A DNA stretch of 64,000 nucleotides, taken from contig NZ_JBLTWO010000001.1 in NCBI RefSeq assembly GCF_049889055.1, positions 62,001 to 126,000 of the forward strand, in the 5' to 3' direction. Within the stretch, counting starts at the first letter, position 1, and each line of letters begins with the position of its first letter. A model generated the notes under the pieces. It did not search any database, had not been told where the DNA came from, and saw only the letters and a list, made by a program, of their open reading frames with translations. A program made the position numbers and the translations under genes. This document shows positions 1 through 7,865 of the stretch, one piece after another. The stretch is from Rhizorhabdus sp049889055. GTDB taxonomy: Bacteria > Pseudomonadota > Alphaproteobacteria > Sphingomonadales > Sphingomonadaceae.

Positions 1-1
1 C

Positions 2-220
2 TCGGCGGCCTGGAATCAGGATGTCGCGGCCCTGCTGGAGCAGGCGACGGTGCCGCTCCACCTGATGTGCTCGCAGGACGATGTGCTGTGGCCGCTGTTC
101 GAGCGCGCCTGTGCGATCCGGCCCGACGCCGTCCGCACCGTCGTCAAGGGTGCCGACTTCCAGCCCGATCTCGATCCGATGGGCGTGACCGAGGCGTTGC
201 GCGCCTTTCTCGCACGCTGA
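2..220 (+). CDS. alpha/beta hydrolase, C-terminal fragment (5' end outside window)
   Basis: An open frame enters from the left edge and ends at TGA 218-220, giving the last 72 residues of a protein. The segment LMCSQDDVLWPLFERA resembles the strand and loop that carry the acid residue in alpha/beta hydrolases, and the last stretch (VTEALRAFLAR) is the usual C-terminal helix. The position where the family normally has the catalytic His, in a Gly-X-His-Phe context, reads G-A-D-F here. The protein may therefore be a divergent or non-hydrolytic member. It converges with the efflux operon, with four bases between the stop codons. Only the tail is visible, so the family assignment is moderate. Confidence 0.55.
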   Translation, partial: SAAWNQDVAALLEQATVPLHLMCSQDDVLWPLFERACAIRPDAVRTVVKGADFQPDLDPMGVTEALRAFLAR

Positions 221-224
221 GCCT

Positions 225-1664
225 TCAGCGCCAGCCCAGGCCCAGCGCCTTCTGCAGACCGGCGAAATCCGCAGAGAGCGCGCCATCGGCCTGCGACAGC
301 GACTGTTCGGCGGACAGGCGGCTGCGCTCGGCCTGGAGCAGTTCGATCTTCGATCCGGTGCCGGCCTCGAACCGCTGGCGGGCCAGCGCCTCCACCCGGC
401 GGGCCGAAGCCAGCGAGCGTCGCAGGCTGGCCGAGGCGCGCAGCCTGGCGCCATAGCGGGACAGCGCGTCCTCTCCGTCCTGCAGCGCCTTCAGCACCGC
501 GCCGCGATAGCGCGCCGCCGCTTCGTCCTGCCCGCCCTTGGCCTGTTCGACCCGCGCGGCGTTGCGGCCGAAATCGAGGATGTTCCACGACAGGCGCGGC
601 AGCGCGATCGTGGCCAGCTTGTCGAGGTCGACGACGTCCTCCGGCCGGGTGCCGCCGATACCGAGGACACCCGCGAAGCTGACGCTGGGAAAGCGGGCGG
701 CTTCCGCAACGCCGATCTTGGCGGTCGCGGCGGCATATTGCCGTTCCGCTGCGCGAACGTCGGGCCGGCGCTTGAGCAGGGCGGAGGGATCGCCGATCGC
801 GGTTCCGGCGGATGGGAGGGGGATCGCAGCCGGTGTCGCCAGAAGCTGGTCGACGCTTCCCGGCGCCTCACCGATGAGGACGGCCAGCGCGTTGAGATAG
901 GCGTCACGCTCGGCCTGCAGCGGCAGCAGCGATGCCTGAAGCTGTTCGAGCTGGTCGGCCTGCTGCTCGACATCGAGGTCGGAGGCGGCCCCCCGTTCGC
1001 GGCGCTGGCGGACCAGAGCCACAAGGTCGCCCTGCCGGGCGGCCGCTTCCTCGCCCAGCCGGATACGCTGCTGCCGGTCGCGCAGATTGGCATAGGCCTG
1101 CGCGACCTCGGCCGTCAGGCTAACCTGCGCATCCGCGACGCTGGCTTCCGCCGCTTCGAGCTGTGCCCCCGCGGCTTCGACGCTGCGACGGCGCCCGCCC
1201 CAAAGGTCCACTTCCCAGCTGGCGTCGAAGCCGAGATTGTAGAAGTTCAGCGCTTCGGTGCCTCCGCCGCCGCCATCGGCATTGCCCTCGCCCGACCCGT
1301 CCGAACTGCCGAGATCGACCCCGGGCAGGCTGGCATGGGCGTAGATCGCCTGAAGATTGGCATTGGGGGCGGCATTGGCCTTTTCGAGGCGCAGCGCCGA
1401 CCGCGCCTGGCGCAGACTGGCCTGAGCGATCGCGACATTGGGGTTGGCCGCCAGCGCCTTCGCTTCCAGCGCATCGAGCACGGGATCAGAGAATTGGGTC
1501 CACCAGTCGGCAACAGCGGGTGCCTCGACGCGAGCTTCGGACGGAGCGCGCACGAAGGCCGGCGGCGGCTGCAGCGCCCGTGCGCCCACCGGGCCGGCAT
1601 AGTCCGGCCCCATGGTGCAGGCGGCGAGCGCAACCAGCGGGAAGGAAAGCAGCAGAGTGCGCAT
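225..1664 (-). CDS. RND/Emr efflux outer-membrane lipoprotein, NodT/TolC family
   Basis: This is an outer-membrane factor of about 479 residues that would form the periplasmic tunnel and outer-membrane channel for the MFS and HlyD proteins encoded just upstream. It begins with a lipoprotein signal peptide ending LAAC-TMGPDY, the classic NodT-type lipobox. It contains the two OMF repeats, with long Ala/Arg/Gln-rich coiled-coil helices (for example around LRQARSALRLEKA) and the GVAEAARFPSVS segment. A GTG lies nine bases further upstream, but the ATG at 1664 has GAGG about 8 nt upstream and gives a clean signal peptide. It is separated from the MFS stop by about 10 nt, so it is the third gene of the operon. 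Confidence 0.92.
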   Translation of the reverse strand: MRTLLLSFPLVALAACTMGPDYAGPVGARALQPPPAFVRAPSEARVEAPAVADWWTQFSDPVLDALEAKALAANPNVAIAQASLRQARSALRLEKANAAPNANLQAIYAHASLPGVDLGSSDGSGEGNADGGGGGTEALNFYNLGFDASWEVDLWGGRRRSVEAAGAQLEAAEASVADAQVSLTAEVAQAYANLRDRQQRIRLGEEAAARQGDLVALVRQRRERGAASDLDVEQQADQLEQLQASLLPLQAERDAYLNALAVLIGEAPGSVDQLLATPAAIPLPSAGTAIGDPSALLKRRPDVRAAERQYAAATAKIGVAEAARFPSVSFAGVLGIGGTRPEDVVDLDKLATIALPRLSWNILDFGRNAARVEQAKGGQDEAAARYRGAVLKALQDGEDALSRYGARLRASASLRRSLASARRVEALARQRFEAGTGSKIELLQAERSRLSAEQSLSQADGALSADFAGLQKALGLGWR

Positions 1665-1674
1665 CGCGATCACC

Positions 1675-3231
1675 TCAATGCATCACGACCGGCCGACCAT
1701 GCGGCAGCGGACGCAGGAACAGGACGAGCGGGATGACGGCGATGATGCCGACCCCCAGCATCCAGAAGATATCGTTGAACGTCATTACCAGCGCCTCGCG
1801 CTGGATCGTGCCAGCGAGCGAGCGAAGGCCGGCCTCCTGCCCGCCCAGGCTCTGCGAAAGGCTGGCGACATAGGCCTGCACTGCGTCCGAATTGGCGCTC
1901 ATCGACTCTTCGAGGCGCCGGCTGTGGAACCAGTTGCGCTGGTCCTGGATCGTCGCGATCCCGGCAAGCGCCAGCGATCCGCCAAGGTTGCGCACGGCGT
2001 TGAACAGGCCGGCCGCATCGCCCGCATCGCGCGCCGGCACCGACGCGATCGCGGCCTGGTTGAGGAACAGGAAGCCCATGATCACGCCGACGCCGCGCAG
2101 CAGCTGCGATTCCACGAAATCATGGCCGACCGACTGCGAGGTCAGCACCGTATCGACCATGCAGCTTGCCGCCATGATCGCCAGGCCGACCGCGACCGCG
2201 ATGCGGATGTCGAGATAGCGCATCAGCAGCGGGGTGAAGGGCATCAGCAACATGCTGGGTATGCCCGACAGCAGCACGATCTTGCCCGACTGCAACGCAT
2301 TATAGCCTGCGATCGCCGCAAGGAATTGCGGAATGACATAAGAGGTGCCGTAGATCATCATCCCGATCACGAGCCCCATCAGCGCCACCGCGCCGAATTG
2401 CCGGTCTAGCAGCAGCCGCAGCTTGATGACGGGCCTCTTGGCGAAGATCTGGCCGGCGAGCAGCAGGCCGAAGCCGAACGCCGTGACGATGCTCATCTGG
2501 ACGATCGCGCTGCTCTGGAACCATTGTTCGCGCTGGCCCTCTTCCAGCACGATGGTCAGCCCGCCGAGGCCCAGCGCCATGCCGACGATGCCGCGCCAAT
2601 CCGCCCCCCACAGCTCCTCCCAATCGGGCCGGCGATGCGCCATGGTGCTGAGCAGCAGTGCGATCAGCAGCATGCCCACGGGGATGTTGATGAAGAAGGC
2701 ATAATGCCAGCTGACATTCTCGGTCAGCCATCCGCCGATCAGCGGTCCCAGCAGCGGGCCGATGATCGCCGTCACGCCGAACATCGCATTGCCGATCGGC
2801 TGCTGCGACCGTGGCAGGCGGGTGGCGATGATGGTCATCGCGGTCGGCACCAGCGCGCCGCCGGTGAAGCCCTGCCCCACCCGGCCGATGATCATCATCG
2901 TCAGGTTGGTCGAAATGCCGCAGAGGACCGAAAAGGCGGTGAAGAGCGAAACGGCGATCAGGAGAAAGTTGCGCAGGCCGAACAGCCGCTCCAACCACCC
3001 CGACAGCGGGATGATGATGATCTCGGCCACCAGATAGGCGGTGGCGATCCAGGTTCCTTCGGTGCCGGTCGCACCGATCTCGCCCTGGATGGTGGGCAGC
3101 GACGAATTGACGATCGAGATGTCGAGCGTCGCCATCAGCGCGCCGAGACTGCCCGCCGCGACGGCGAGCCAGGCGCTGACGTCGGCCCGCTCGGGCGTCG
3201 CAGTCCCTTTGTCCGCCAAAGCCGCGCTCAT
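1675..3231 (-). CDS. emrB: DHA2-family MFS drug exporter (EmrB type)
   Basis: This is a 518-residue inner-membrane drug:proton antiporter with the 14-helix architecture of the DHA2/EmrB/QacA family. Motif D1, TLDISIVNSSLPTIQ, lies in helix 1, and WIATAYLVAEIIIIPLSGWL forms helix 2. A motif-C-like region, FGVTAIIGPLLGPLIGGWL, lies in helix 5. It should work with the HlyD adaptor (its ATG overlaps the adaptor's TGA by 4 bp) and the OMF downstream to export substrates across both membranes. The substrate cannot be read from the sequence; hydrophobic toxins or uncouplers are typical of EmrAB. Confidence 0.93.
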   Translation of the reverse strand: MSAALADKGTATPERADVSAWLAVAAGSLGALMATLDISIVNSSLPTIQGEIGATGTEGTWIATAYLVAEIIIIPLSGWLERLFGLRNFLLIAVSLFTAFSVLCGISTNLTMMIIGRVGQGFTGGALVPTAMTIIATRLPRSQQPIGNAMFGVTAIIGPLLGPLIGGWLTENVSWHYAFFINIPVGMLLIALLLSTMAHRRPDWEELWGADWRGIVGMALGLGGLTIVLEEGQREQWFQSSAIVQMSIVTAFGFGLLLAGQIFAKRPVIKLRLLLDRQFGAVALMGLVIGMMIYGTSYVIPQFLAAIAGYNALQSGKIVLLSGIPSMLLMPFTPLLMRYLDIRIAVAVGLAIMAASCMVDTVLTSQSVGHDFVESQLLRGVGVIMGFLFLNQAAIASVPARDAGDAAGLFNAVRNLGGSLALAGIATIQDQRNWFHSRRLEESMSANSDAVQAYVASLSQSLGGQEAGLRSLAGTIQREALVMTFNDIFWMLGVGIIAVIPLVLFLRPLPHGRPVVMH

Positions 3232-4391
3232 CGCCCGGCGCGCTCGTTCCGACGCTCCTGCTCTTCACGAATGGCATCGATCGCGGCCTTCGCCGAGCGC
3301 GTGTCGACGCTCGCCTCTACCGACATGCCGGGAACGAGCAGGGCGCGCGTCTCCGGTCCGGCATTGATCGCGATCCGCACCGGAATGCGCTGGACGATCT
3401 TGGTGAAATTGCCCGTCGCATTCTGGGGCGGCAGGACCGAGAATTGCGCGCCGGTGCCGGGCGCAATGCTCTCGACCACGCCGTGCAGCTCTACCCCGTC
3501 AAGCGCGTCGACCTCAACCGTCACCGGCTGGCCCGGACGGATCAGTCCGAGCTGCGTCTCCTTGAAATTGGCGACGACATAGAGACTGCGGGCCGGCACC
3601 AGCGACATCAGGCGCGTCGAGGCCTGCACGAACTGGCCCTGTCGGACACCCTTGTTGCCTACCCGGCCGTCGACCGGCGCGCGCAGGATGGTCGCCTCGA
3701 CGTCGGTCCGCGCTGCCGTCAGTTGCGCCCGCGCCGCTTCGCCCTGTGCCTGCGCCTGCTGGCGCTGCGCGCGCAGCGTGGCCACGCGCCGTTCTGCGGC
3801 AGTCAGCGACGCCTGGGCCGCGTCGACCTTGGCCCGCGCCTGCACCGCCTGGGTTTCGAGTTGCGCCAGCCGTTCCCGGGTTTCGGCACCGCTGGCGGCC
3901 AGCGGCCGGTAACGAGTAACTTCCCGGGCCGCGAGATCGGCCTCGGCCCGCGCCGACAGCAATTGCGCGCGCGCCTGATCGACGGCAGCGAACTGCTCCT
4001 CGATCTGGGCACCGACACCAGCGGCGCTCGCTGCCGCAACGTCGATCTGAGCACGGGCTTGCGCCGCTTGCGCGCTGTAATCGCGCGGGTCGATCTGGAC
4101 GAGCGGCTGTCCGGCCTTCACCTCCTGATTGTCGGTCACGAAAACGCGATCGACATAGCCCGACACCTTGGGGGCGACCGTTATTGCATCCGACTGGATG
4201 AAGGCATCGTCGGTCGACTGCTGGTAGCGGCCGTAGATGAAATGGCGCGCGCCCAGTATGACGCCCGCGACCAAAAGCACGGCACCGCCGATCAGGAATA
4301 TCCGCCGAAGGATCAGCTTGCGGCGCGCGGCCGTGGCGGGATCGGCGGTTTCGGGCGACTCGGACGGAGGCGCGGCGGTCGTATCGCTCAT
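3228..4391 (-). CDS. emrA: HlyD-family membrane fusion protein (EmrA type)
   Basis: This is the periplasmic adaptor, 387 residues. The N-terminal cytoplasmic tail is followed by one transmembrane helix (about 27-47, LRRIFLIGGAVLLVAGVILG). Next comes the barrel-sandwich/lipoyl half-motif (TVAPKVSGYVDRVFVTDNQEVKAG, about 71-94). A long Ala/Arg/Gln coiled-coil hairpin spans about 105-225, the second lipoyl half follows (ILRAPVDGRVGN), and then the beta-barrel. It is the first gene of the emr operon and diverges from the marR gene at 4472. The short 80-bp gap holds a palindrome that could control both directions. Confidence 0.92.
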   Translation of the reverse strand: MSDTTAAPPSESPETADPATAARRKLILRRIFLIGGAVLLVAGVILGARHFIYGRYQQSTDDAFIQSDAITVAPKVSGYVDRVFVTDNQEVKAGQPLVQIDPRDYSAQAAQARAQIDVAAASAAGVGAQIEEQFAAVDQARAQLLSARAEADLAAREVTRYRPLAASGAETRERLAQLETQAVQARAKVDAAQASLTAAERRVATLRAQRQQAQAQGEAARAQLTAARTDVEATILRAPVDGRVGNKGVRQGQFVQASTRLMSLVPARSLYVVANFKETQLGLIRPGQPVTVEVDALDGVELHGVVESIAPGTGAQFSVLPPQNATGNFTKIVQRIPVRIAINAGPETRALLVPGMSVEASVDTRSAKAAIDAIREEQERRNERAGR

Positions 4392-4434
4392 GTCGGGACT
4401 CGGATGCTATCGATTGTTCCGCCTATGCTCGCAG

Positions 4435-4463
4435 TTGCAAAACAGCGCAATACCATTTATTGA
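4435..4463 (+). promoter_or_regulatory. candidate promoter for marR
   Basis: TTGCAA at 4435-4440 and TATTGA at 4458-4463 are 17 nt apart, a plausible -35/-10 pair just upstream of the marR start. The -10 overlaps the palindrome at 4461. This was read by eye only. Confidence 0.3.
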
Positions 4464-4472
4464 GGTACCTCA
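4461..4472. promoter_or_regulatory. perfect 12-bp palindrome TGAGGTACCTCA: candidate MarR operator overlapping the RBS
   Basis: TGAGGTACCTCA is its own reverse complement. Its left arm contains GAGG, the best ribosome-binding site for the ATG at 4472, and its last base is the A of that start codon. It lies in the short divergent region between emrA and marR. A bound MarR dimer there would block marR, and probably emrA, so autoregulation is the simplest reading. Confidence 0.5.
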
Positions 4473-4903
4473 TGAAATCCGTCGAGGAAGATCTGCTCAC
4501 CGATCTGGGCCGCCTGTACGGCAGCCTGAAGCGGAGCTTCGACCGCTCGATGGTGGAGCGCGGGGCGTCGCTCGCGCGGACCAAGATGCTGATCTTGATC
4601 CAGAAGGAAGGCGGCACGGTGCGTGCGATCGACATTGCCGAAAGGTTCGGAATTGCGCCGCGCACCGTCACCGAGGCGCTGGACGGGCTGGAGCGCGAGG
4701 GAATGATCTTGCGCACGCCAGATCCCACCGATCGCCGTGCGAAGAGGATCAGCATCACTCCGCAGGGCGAGGCCGCAGTTTCCGTCACCGAACCGATCCG
4801 GCAGGCGCTGTCGAAAAAGATACTGGTCAGCCTCGGCCCGGAGGAGCAGGCAAGCTTCCACGCAACGATCCGGAAATTGCTGCGCTGCATCGACGAAGAT
4901 TGA
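4472..4903 (+). CDS. MarR-family regulator of the adjacent emr efflux operon
   Basis: This is a 143-residue winged-helix repressor. The recognition-helix region reads AIDIAERFGIAPRTVTEALDGLEREGMI, followed by the wing DPTDRRAKRISITPQGE, which is the standard MarR pattern with D-x-R-(D/R)-x-R-x-x-x-L/I. The ATG at 4472 is preferred over an in-frame TTG at 4460 because GAGG sits 6 nt upstream of the ATG. It is divergent from emrA and very probably represses the efflux operon until a phenolic or lipophilic ligand binds. Direct evidence is limited to family and position. Confidence 0.88.
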   Translation: MKSVEEDLLTDLGRLYGSLKRSFDRSMVERGASLARTKMLILIQKEGGTVRAIDIAERFGIAPRTVTEALDGLEREGMILRTPDPTDRRAKRISITPQGEAAVSVTEPIRQALSKKILVSLGPEEQASFHATIRKLLRCIDED

Positions 4904-4995
4904 TTATTTTTCCTTAAGCCGCCTCATGTTATCCTCGGCGCCTGTCTCCGCACCGTTCAAACAAGAAGGCGGGCGGGACCTCAAGGAGAGGTGCG

Positions 4996-5103
4996 ATGGA
5001 GAGGATACATCACAGCTTCTGCCAATGCGGCTTCGGCCTGCTCTTCACGTGCAGCGCGCTTTCGCTGGTGGTAACCGGAAGCGTCTATCTGCTGCTAGGC
5101 TGA
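4996..5103 (+). CDS. 35-residue hydrophobic small membrane peptide, unknown function
   Basis: A short frame starts at ATG 4996 with a strong AAGGAG ribosome-binding site 7-9 nt upstream, and ends at TGA 5101. The peptide begins MERIHHSFCQCGFG and continues as one predicted transmembrane segment rich in Leu, Val, Ser and Gly. Two adjacent His and a C-x-C pair lie just before the helix, which could bind a metal or be redox sensitive. It lies 92 nt downstream of marR on the same strand and may share its transcript. I recognise no family. Support comes from the RBS, the hydrophobic pattern and the intact stop only. Confidence 0.5.
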   Translation: MERIHHSFCQCGFGLLFTCSALSLVVTGSVYLLLG

Positions 5104-5154
5104 CATCCCCCAATTGAGCCGAGACCGTCACGTCGACCGGTCACCCATAGCAAA

Positions 5155-5181
5155 GGGCCCGGACGCTTGCGCGCCGGACCC
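5155..5181. terminator. terminator-like hairpin between convergent small genes
   Basis: GGGCCCGG (5155-5162) pairs with CCGGACCC (5174-5181) around an 11-nt loop, with one G-U pair. On the plus strand it is followed by TCTTT and on the minus strand by TTTGCT. It can serve the plus-strand peptide gene and the minus-strand lipoprotein gene. Confidence 0.55.
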
Positions 5182-5202
5182 TCTTTCCGTCGGTCGGTCG
5201 AC

Positions 5203-5532
5203 TTACTTCGGCACGCAGTAGAAGCCGCCACCCTGGAACGGGTTGCCATAGGCATCCAGCGCACCGGCATGATAGCCGGTCGCCTTATACTTGATCTTGT
5301 CGGTGTCGATGCTGCCGCAGACCGAGGCGCCGCGCGCGGCTTCAGCGGCGGGAACCGGACCGAAGGCCGTCGGATCGTCCCAGGCGAGCGTCTGATCCGC
5401 CTTGGCGACGAGGCGCGGCGGCGTGCTGCTGGCAACCTTGCCCGGCTTCGGCACGGATGCGCAGCCGGCCAGACCGGCAGCGGCAACGACGCACGCGAGA
5501 GCGGCGACCTTCTTGACAGTACGGATGGTCAT
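5203..5532 (-). CDS. small exported lipoprotein, unknown function
   Basis: This is a 109-residue protein with a lipoprotein signal peptide (VVAAAGLAGC, with Cys at the lipidation site) after a positively charged start. The mature part has two further Cys (GASVCGSI and GFYCVPK) that could form a disulphide, and a Gly/Tyr-rich end (GYHAGALDAYGNPFQGGGF). I do not recognise a named domain. It stands alone, convergent with the small peptide gene and divergent from hyuA. The clean signal peptide and good coding character make it a real gene. Confidence 0.75.
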   Translation of the reverse strand: MTIRTVKKVAALACVVAAAGLAGCASVPKPGKVASSTPPRLVAKADQTLAWDDPTAFGPVPAAEAARGASVCGSIDTDKIKYKATGYHAGALDAYGNPFQGGGFYCVPK

Positions 5533-5825
5533 AAGCCTGTTCCCTTTCTTGATCCTCAGCCCGACTAGAGCCGTCAGGTGAATAACGTGTTACCGTGACA
5601 GGTCGCCACACCCAGTCCGGCACGCGGCACGACGGTCTCGGTTGTCGATCCTAACCCGGACCGGGTGCAGCCGCCCCTATGTAAATCCCCTAGGACTCGC
5701 CTCCCGCCGGGCTGACCCGAATGCTGTTGCCATCGCTGCAACGATCTTCGCCATGCTGGCGCTTGTGCCGCCGCCCCATGTCGGGTCACATCATGGCGTT
5801 GGCCACAACAAGACATCGGGGCAAG
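5533..5825. promoter_or_regulatory. divergent intergenic region upstream of hyuA with palindrome ACCCGG-A-CCGGGT
   Basis: This 293-bp region separates the lipoprotein gene from hyuA. It contains a perfect inverted repeat, ACCCGG/CCGGGT with one central base, at 5654-5666. At 5738 it also contains GCAACGATCTT, similar to the left half of the element at 16241 (GCAACAATCTT). Both are candidate regulator sites for the catabolic island. No gene is supported here. Confidence 0.35.
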
Positions 5826-7865
5826 ATGCGCTATCGTATAGCCGTGGATATTGGCGGTACATTCGTCGATTCCATTCTTTTCGACATGGAGACCGGCGGC
5901 ATCAGGATCGCCAAGGCCTCCACGACGCCCGACGAACCCGCACGGGGCGTCATGGAGGCTCTGCGCCGTCTCGGCGCCGATCTCGCCAACACGGACCTGT
6001 TCATCCACGGCACGACGCTGGGCCTCAATGCCGTCATCGAGCGCCGCGGCGTCGAGACCGGCATCATCACCAATGAGGGGTTTCGCGACATCTTCGAGAT
6101 CGGGCGCGGCGACGTGCCGGCGCACTCGATGTACGACTATGCCTATGACCGGCCCGCGCCGCTGGTGCCACGCCGTCACCGCCTCGGCGTACCCGGACGG
6201 CTCAACGCCCATGGCGAGGAGGTCGTCGCGCTCGACGAGGCCGCCGTGGTCGAGGCCGCAGGAGCACTGGCGGACGACGGCGTCCGCTCCGTGGCCGTCT
6301 CCTTCCTGCACAGCTACCGCAACCCGGAGCACGAAGCGCGCGCCGCCGATGTGATCCGCCGTCATTTTCCGCAGCTCGCCGTGTCGACGTCGAGCGGCAT
6401 CACCCGCGAATATCGGGAATATGAGCGCACGGCCACGGCGGTGATCGACGCCTATATCAACCCCATCTTCGGCAACTATGTCGACCGGCTCGACTCCGCC
6501 CTGCGCGATGCGGGCTTCGGTGGCCGTTTCCTGATCATGCGCTCGGCGGGCGGGGCGATGTCGGCCGAGGCCGCCAAGGCCGCGCCGATCTACACCGTTC
6601 TCTCCGGTCCGGCCGGCGGCGTAATCGGTGCCTCCTACCTTGCGCGGATGCTCGGGAAGACCCGGCTGCTCACGCTCGATTATGGCGGCACCAGCCTCGA
6701 TACCTCGGTCATCGAGGATTTCGAGCCGCTGGTGATGCACGAAGCGCGCCTCGAACAGCTGCCGGCGCAGATCCCGATCTTTGATATTCGCTGCATCGGC
6801 GCGGGGGGCGGCTCGATCGCCTGGGTCTCCGAAGGTCTGCTCCAGGTCGGTCCGCACAGCGCGGGCGCGACCCCCGGTCCGATCGCTTATGGTCGTGGAG
6901 GCGCGGAGCCGACCACCACCGACGCGGCGCTGATCCTCGGCTTCCTCGATCCCGAGGCCTTTCTCGGCGGCGCGCTGCGCCTCGACGCGGATGCTGCGCG
7001 TGCGGGCATGGAGGCGAAGGTCGCCTCGCCGATGGGCGCGGACATATTGGCCGCAGCCGCCGGCGTGTTCGACGTGCTGATCGCGCGCACCGCTGGCGCG
7101 ATCCGTGAGATCACCGTCGAGCGCGGAAAGGACCCGCGCGACTTCTCGATGCTCGCCTTTGGCGGCGCCGGTCCGATGATCGCCCCGCTGATCGCCCGCG
7201 AAGTCGAGAATTTCGAGCTGATCGTCCCCGCCACGCCCGCCGTCTTCTCGGCCTGGGGCATGCTGATGTCGGACCTCGTGACCGACGCCGCGCAGACCGA
7301 CATCCGACTGCTCGATCCCGGCGCGATGGGGACGGTCGCCGGCCAGTTCGAAGTGCTCGTCGAAGAGGCTCGCTCGGCGCTGGTGACCCAAGGCGCGCCG
7401 CTCAAGTCGCAGGAGGTGATCCGCCTGCTCGAATGCCGCTATGTCGGCCAGGAGCATGTGCTGGCGATCCCGCTGAACGACGGCCCGATCGATGCCGAGG
7501 CGGTTCGCGCCACCTTCGCCAGTACCCATGCCGAACGCTATGGACATGCGCCGAAGGACCCCGTGCAGATCGTCACCTTGCGCGTTCGCGCCTATAGCCG
7601 CCTGCCCAAGCCCGAGATCGTGCGGCCGGAAGCCGCGAGCGGCCCCGTCGAAGCAGCGCTGCTCGGCCACCGCGACGCCTTCTGCTTCGCCCGGCGCGGC
7701 CTGTGCGGCTTCGACGTCTACGACCGCACCCGGCTCGCACCCGGCCACGGCTTTGCCGGCCCGGCGATCGTGGAGGAAGGGACCTGCACGACGGTCGTCC
7801 ATTCCGACCAGCGCGTCACGGTCGACGCCCATGGCAACCTCATCATCACGCGGAGCGCAGAATGA
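5826..7865 (+). CDS. hyuA: hydantoinase/oxoprolinase-family subunit A (HyuA-like ATPase)
   Basis: This is the large ATP-binding subunit, 679 residues, of a hydantoinase/5-oxoprolinase/acetone-carboxylase-family enzyme. These enzymes use ATP to activate a cyclic or linear amide or ketone. The N-terminus carries the ASKHA phosphate motif AVDIGGTFVDSILFD, and the second phosphate loop is LDYGGTSLDTSVI. Other conserved pieces are FIHGTTLGLNAVIERRG, SGPAGGVIGASYLA, IGAGGGSIAW and AFGGAGPMIAPLIA. Longer starts exist (5721, 5793), but homologues begin at M-R-Y-R-I-A-V-D, so 5826 was taken. Its stop overlaps the hyuB start (ATGA). The substrate is unknown; the neighbouring NCS1 permease fits a hydantoin-like ring compound. 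Confidence 0.9.
   Translation: MRYRIAVDIGGTFVDSILFDMETGGIRIAKASTTPDEPARGVMEALRRLGADLANTDLFIHGTTLGLNAVIERRGVETGIITNEGFRDIFEIGRGDVPAHSMYDYAYDRPAPLVPRRHRLGVPGRLNAHGEEVVALDEAAVVEAAGALADDGVRSVAVSFLHSYRNPEHEARAADVIRRHFPQLAVSTSSGITREYREYERTATAVIDAYINPIFGNYVDRLDSALRDAGFGGRFLIMRSAGGAMSAEAAKAAPIYTVLSGPAGGVIGASYLARMLGKTRLLTLDYGGTSLDTSVIEDFEPLVMHEARLEQLPAQIPIFDIRCIGAGGGSIAWVSEGLLQVGPHSAGATPGPIAYGRGGAEPTTTDAALILGFLDPEAFLGGALRLDADAARAGMEAKVASPMGADILAAAAGVFDVLIARTAGAIREITVERGKDPRDFSMLAFGGAGPMIAPLIAREVENFELIVPATPAVFSAWGMLMSDLVTDAAQTDIRLLDPGAMGTVAGQFEVLVEEARSALVTQGAPLKSQEVIRLLECRYVGQEHVLAIPLNDGPIDAEAVRATFASTHAERYGHAPKDPVQIVTLRVRAYSRLPKPEIVRPEAASGPVEAALLGHRDAFCFARRGLCGFDVYDRTRLAPGHGFAGPAIVEEGTCTTVVHSDQRVTVDAHGNLIITRSAE

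Noticed and set aside
5721..5825. 35-residue N-terminal extension of HyuA
   Set aside because: Composition is non-native and homologues begin at the M-R-Y-R-I-A-V-D-I-G-G stretch.
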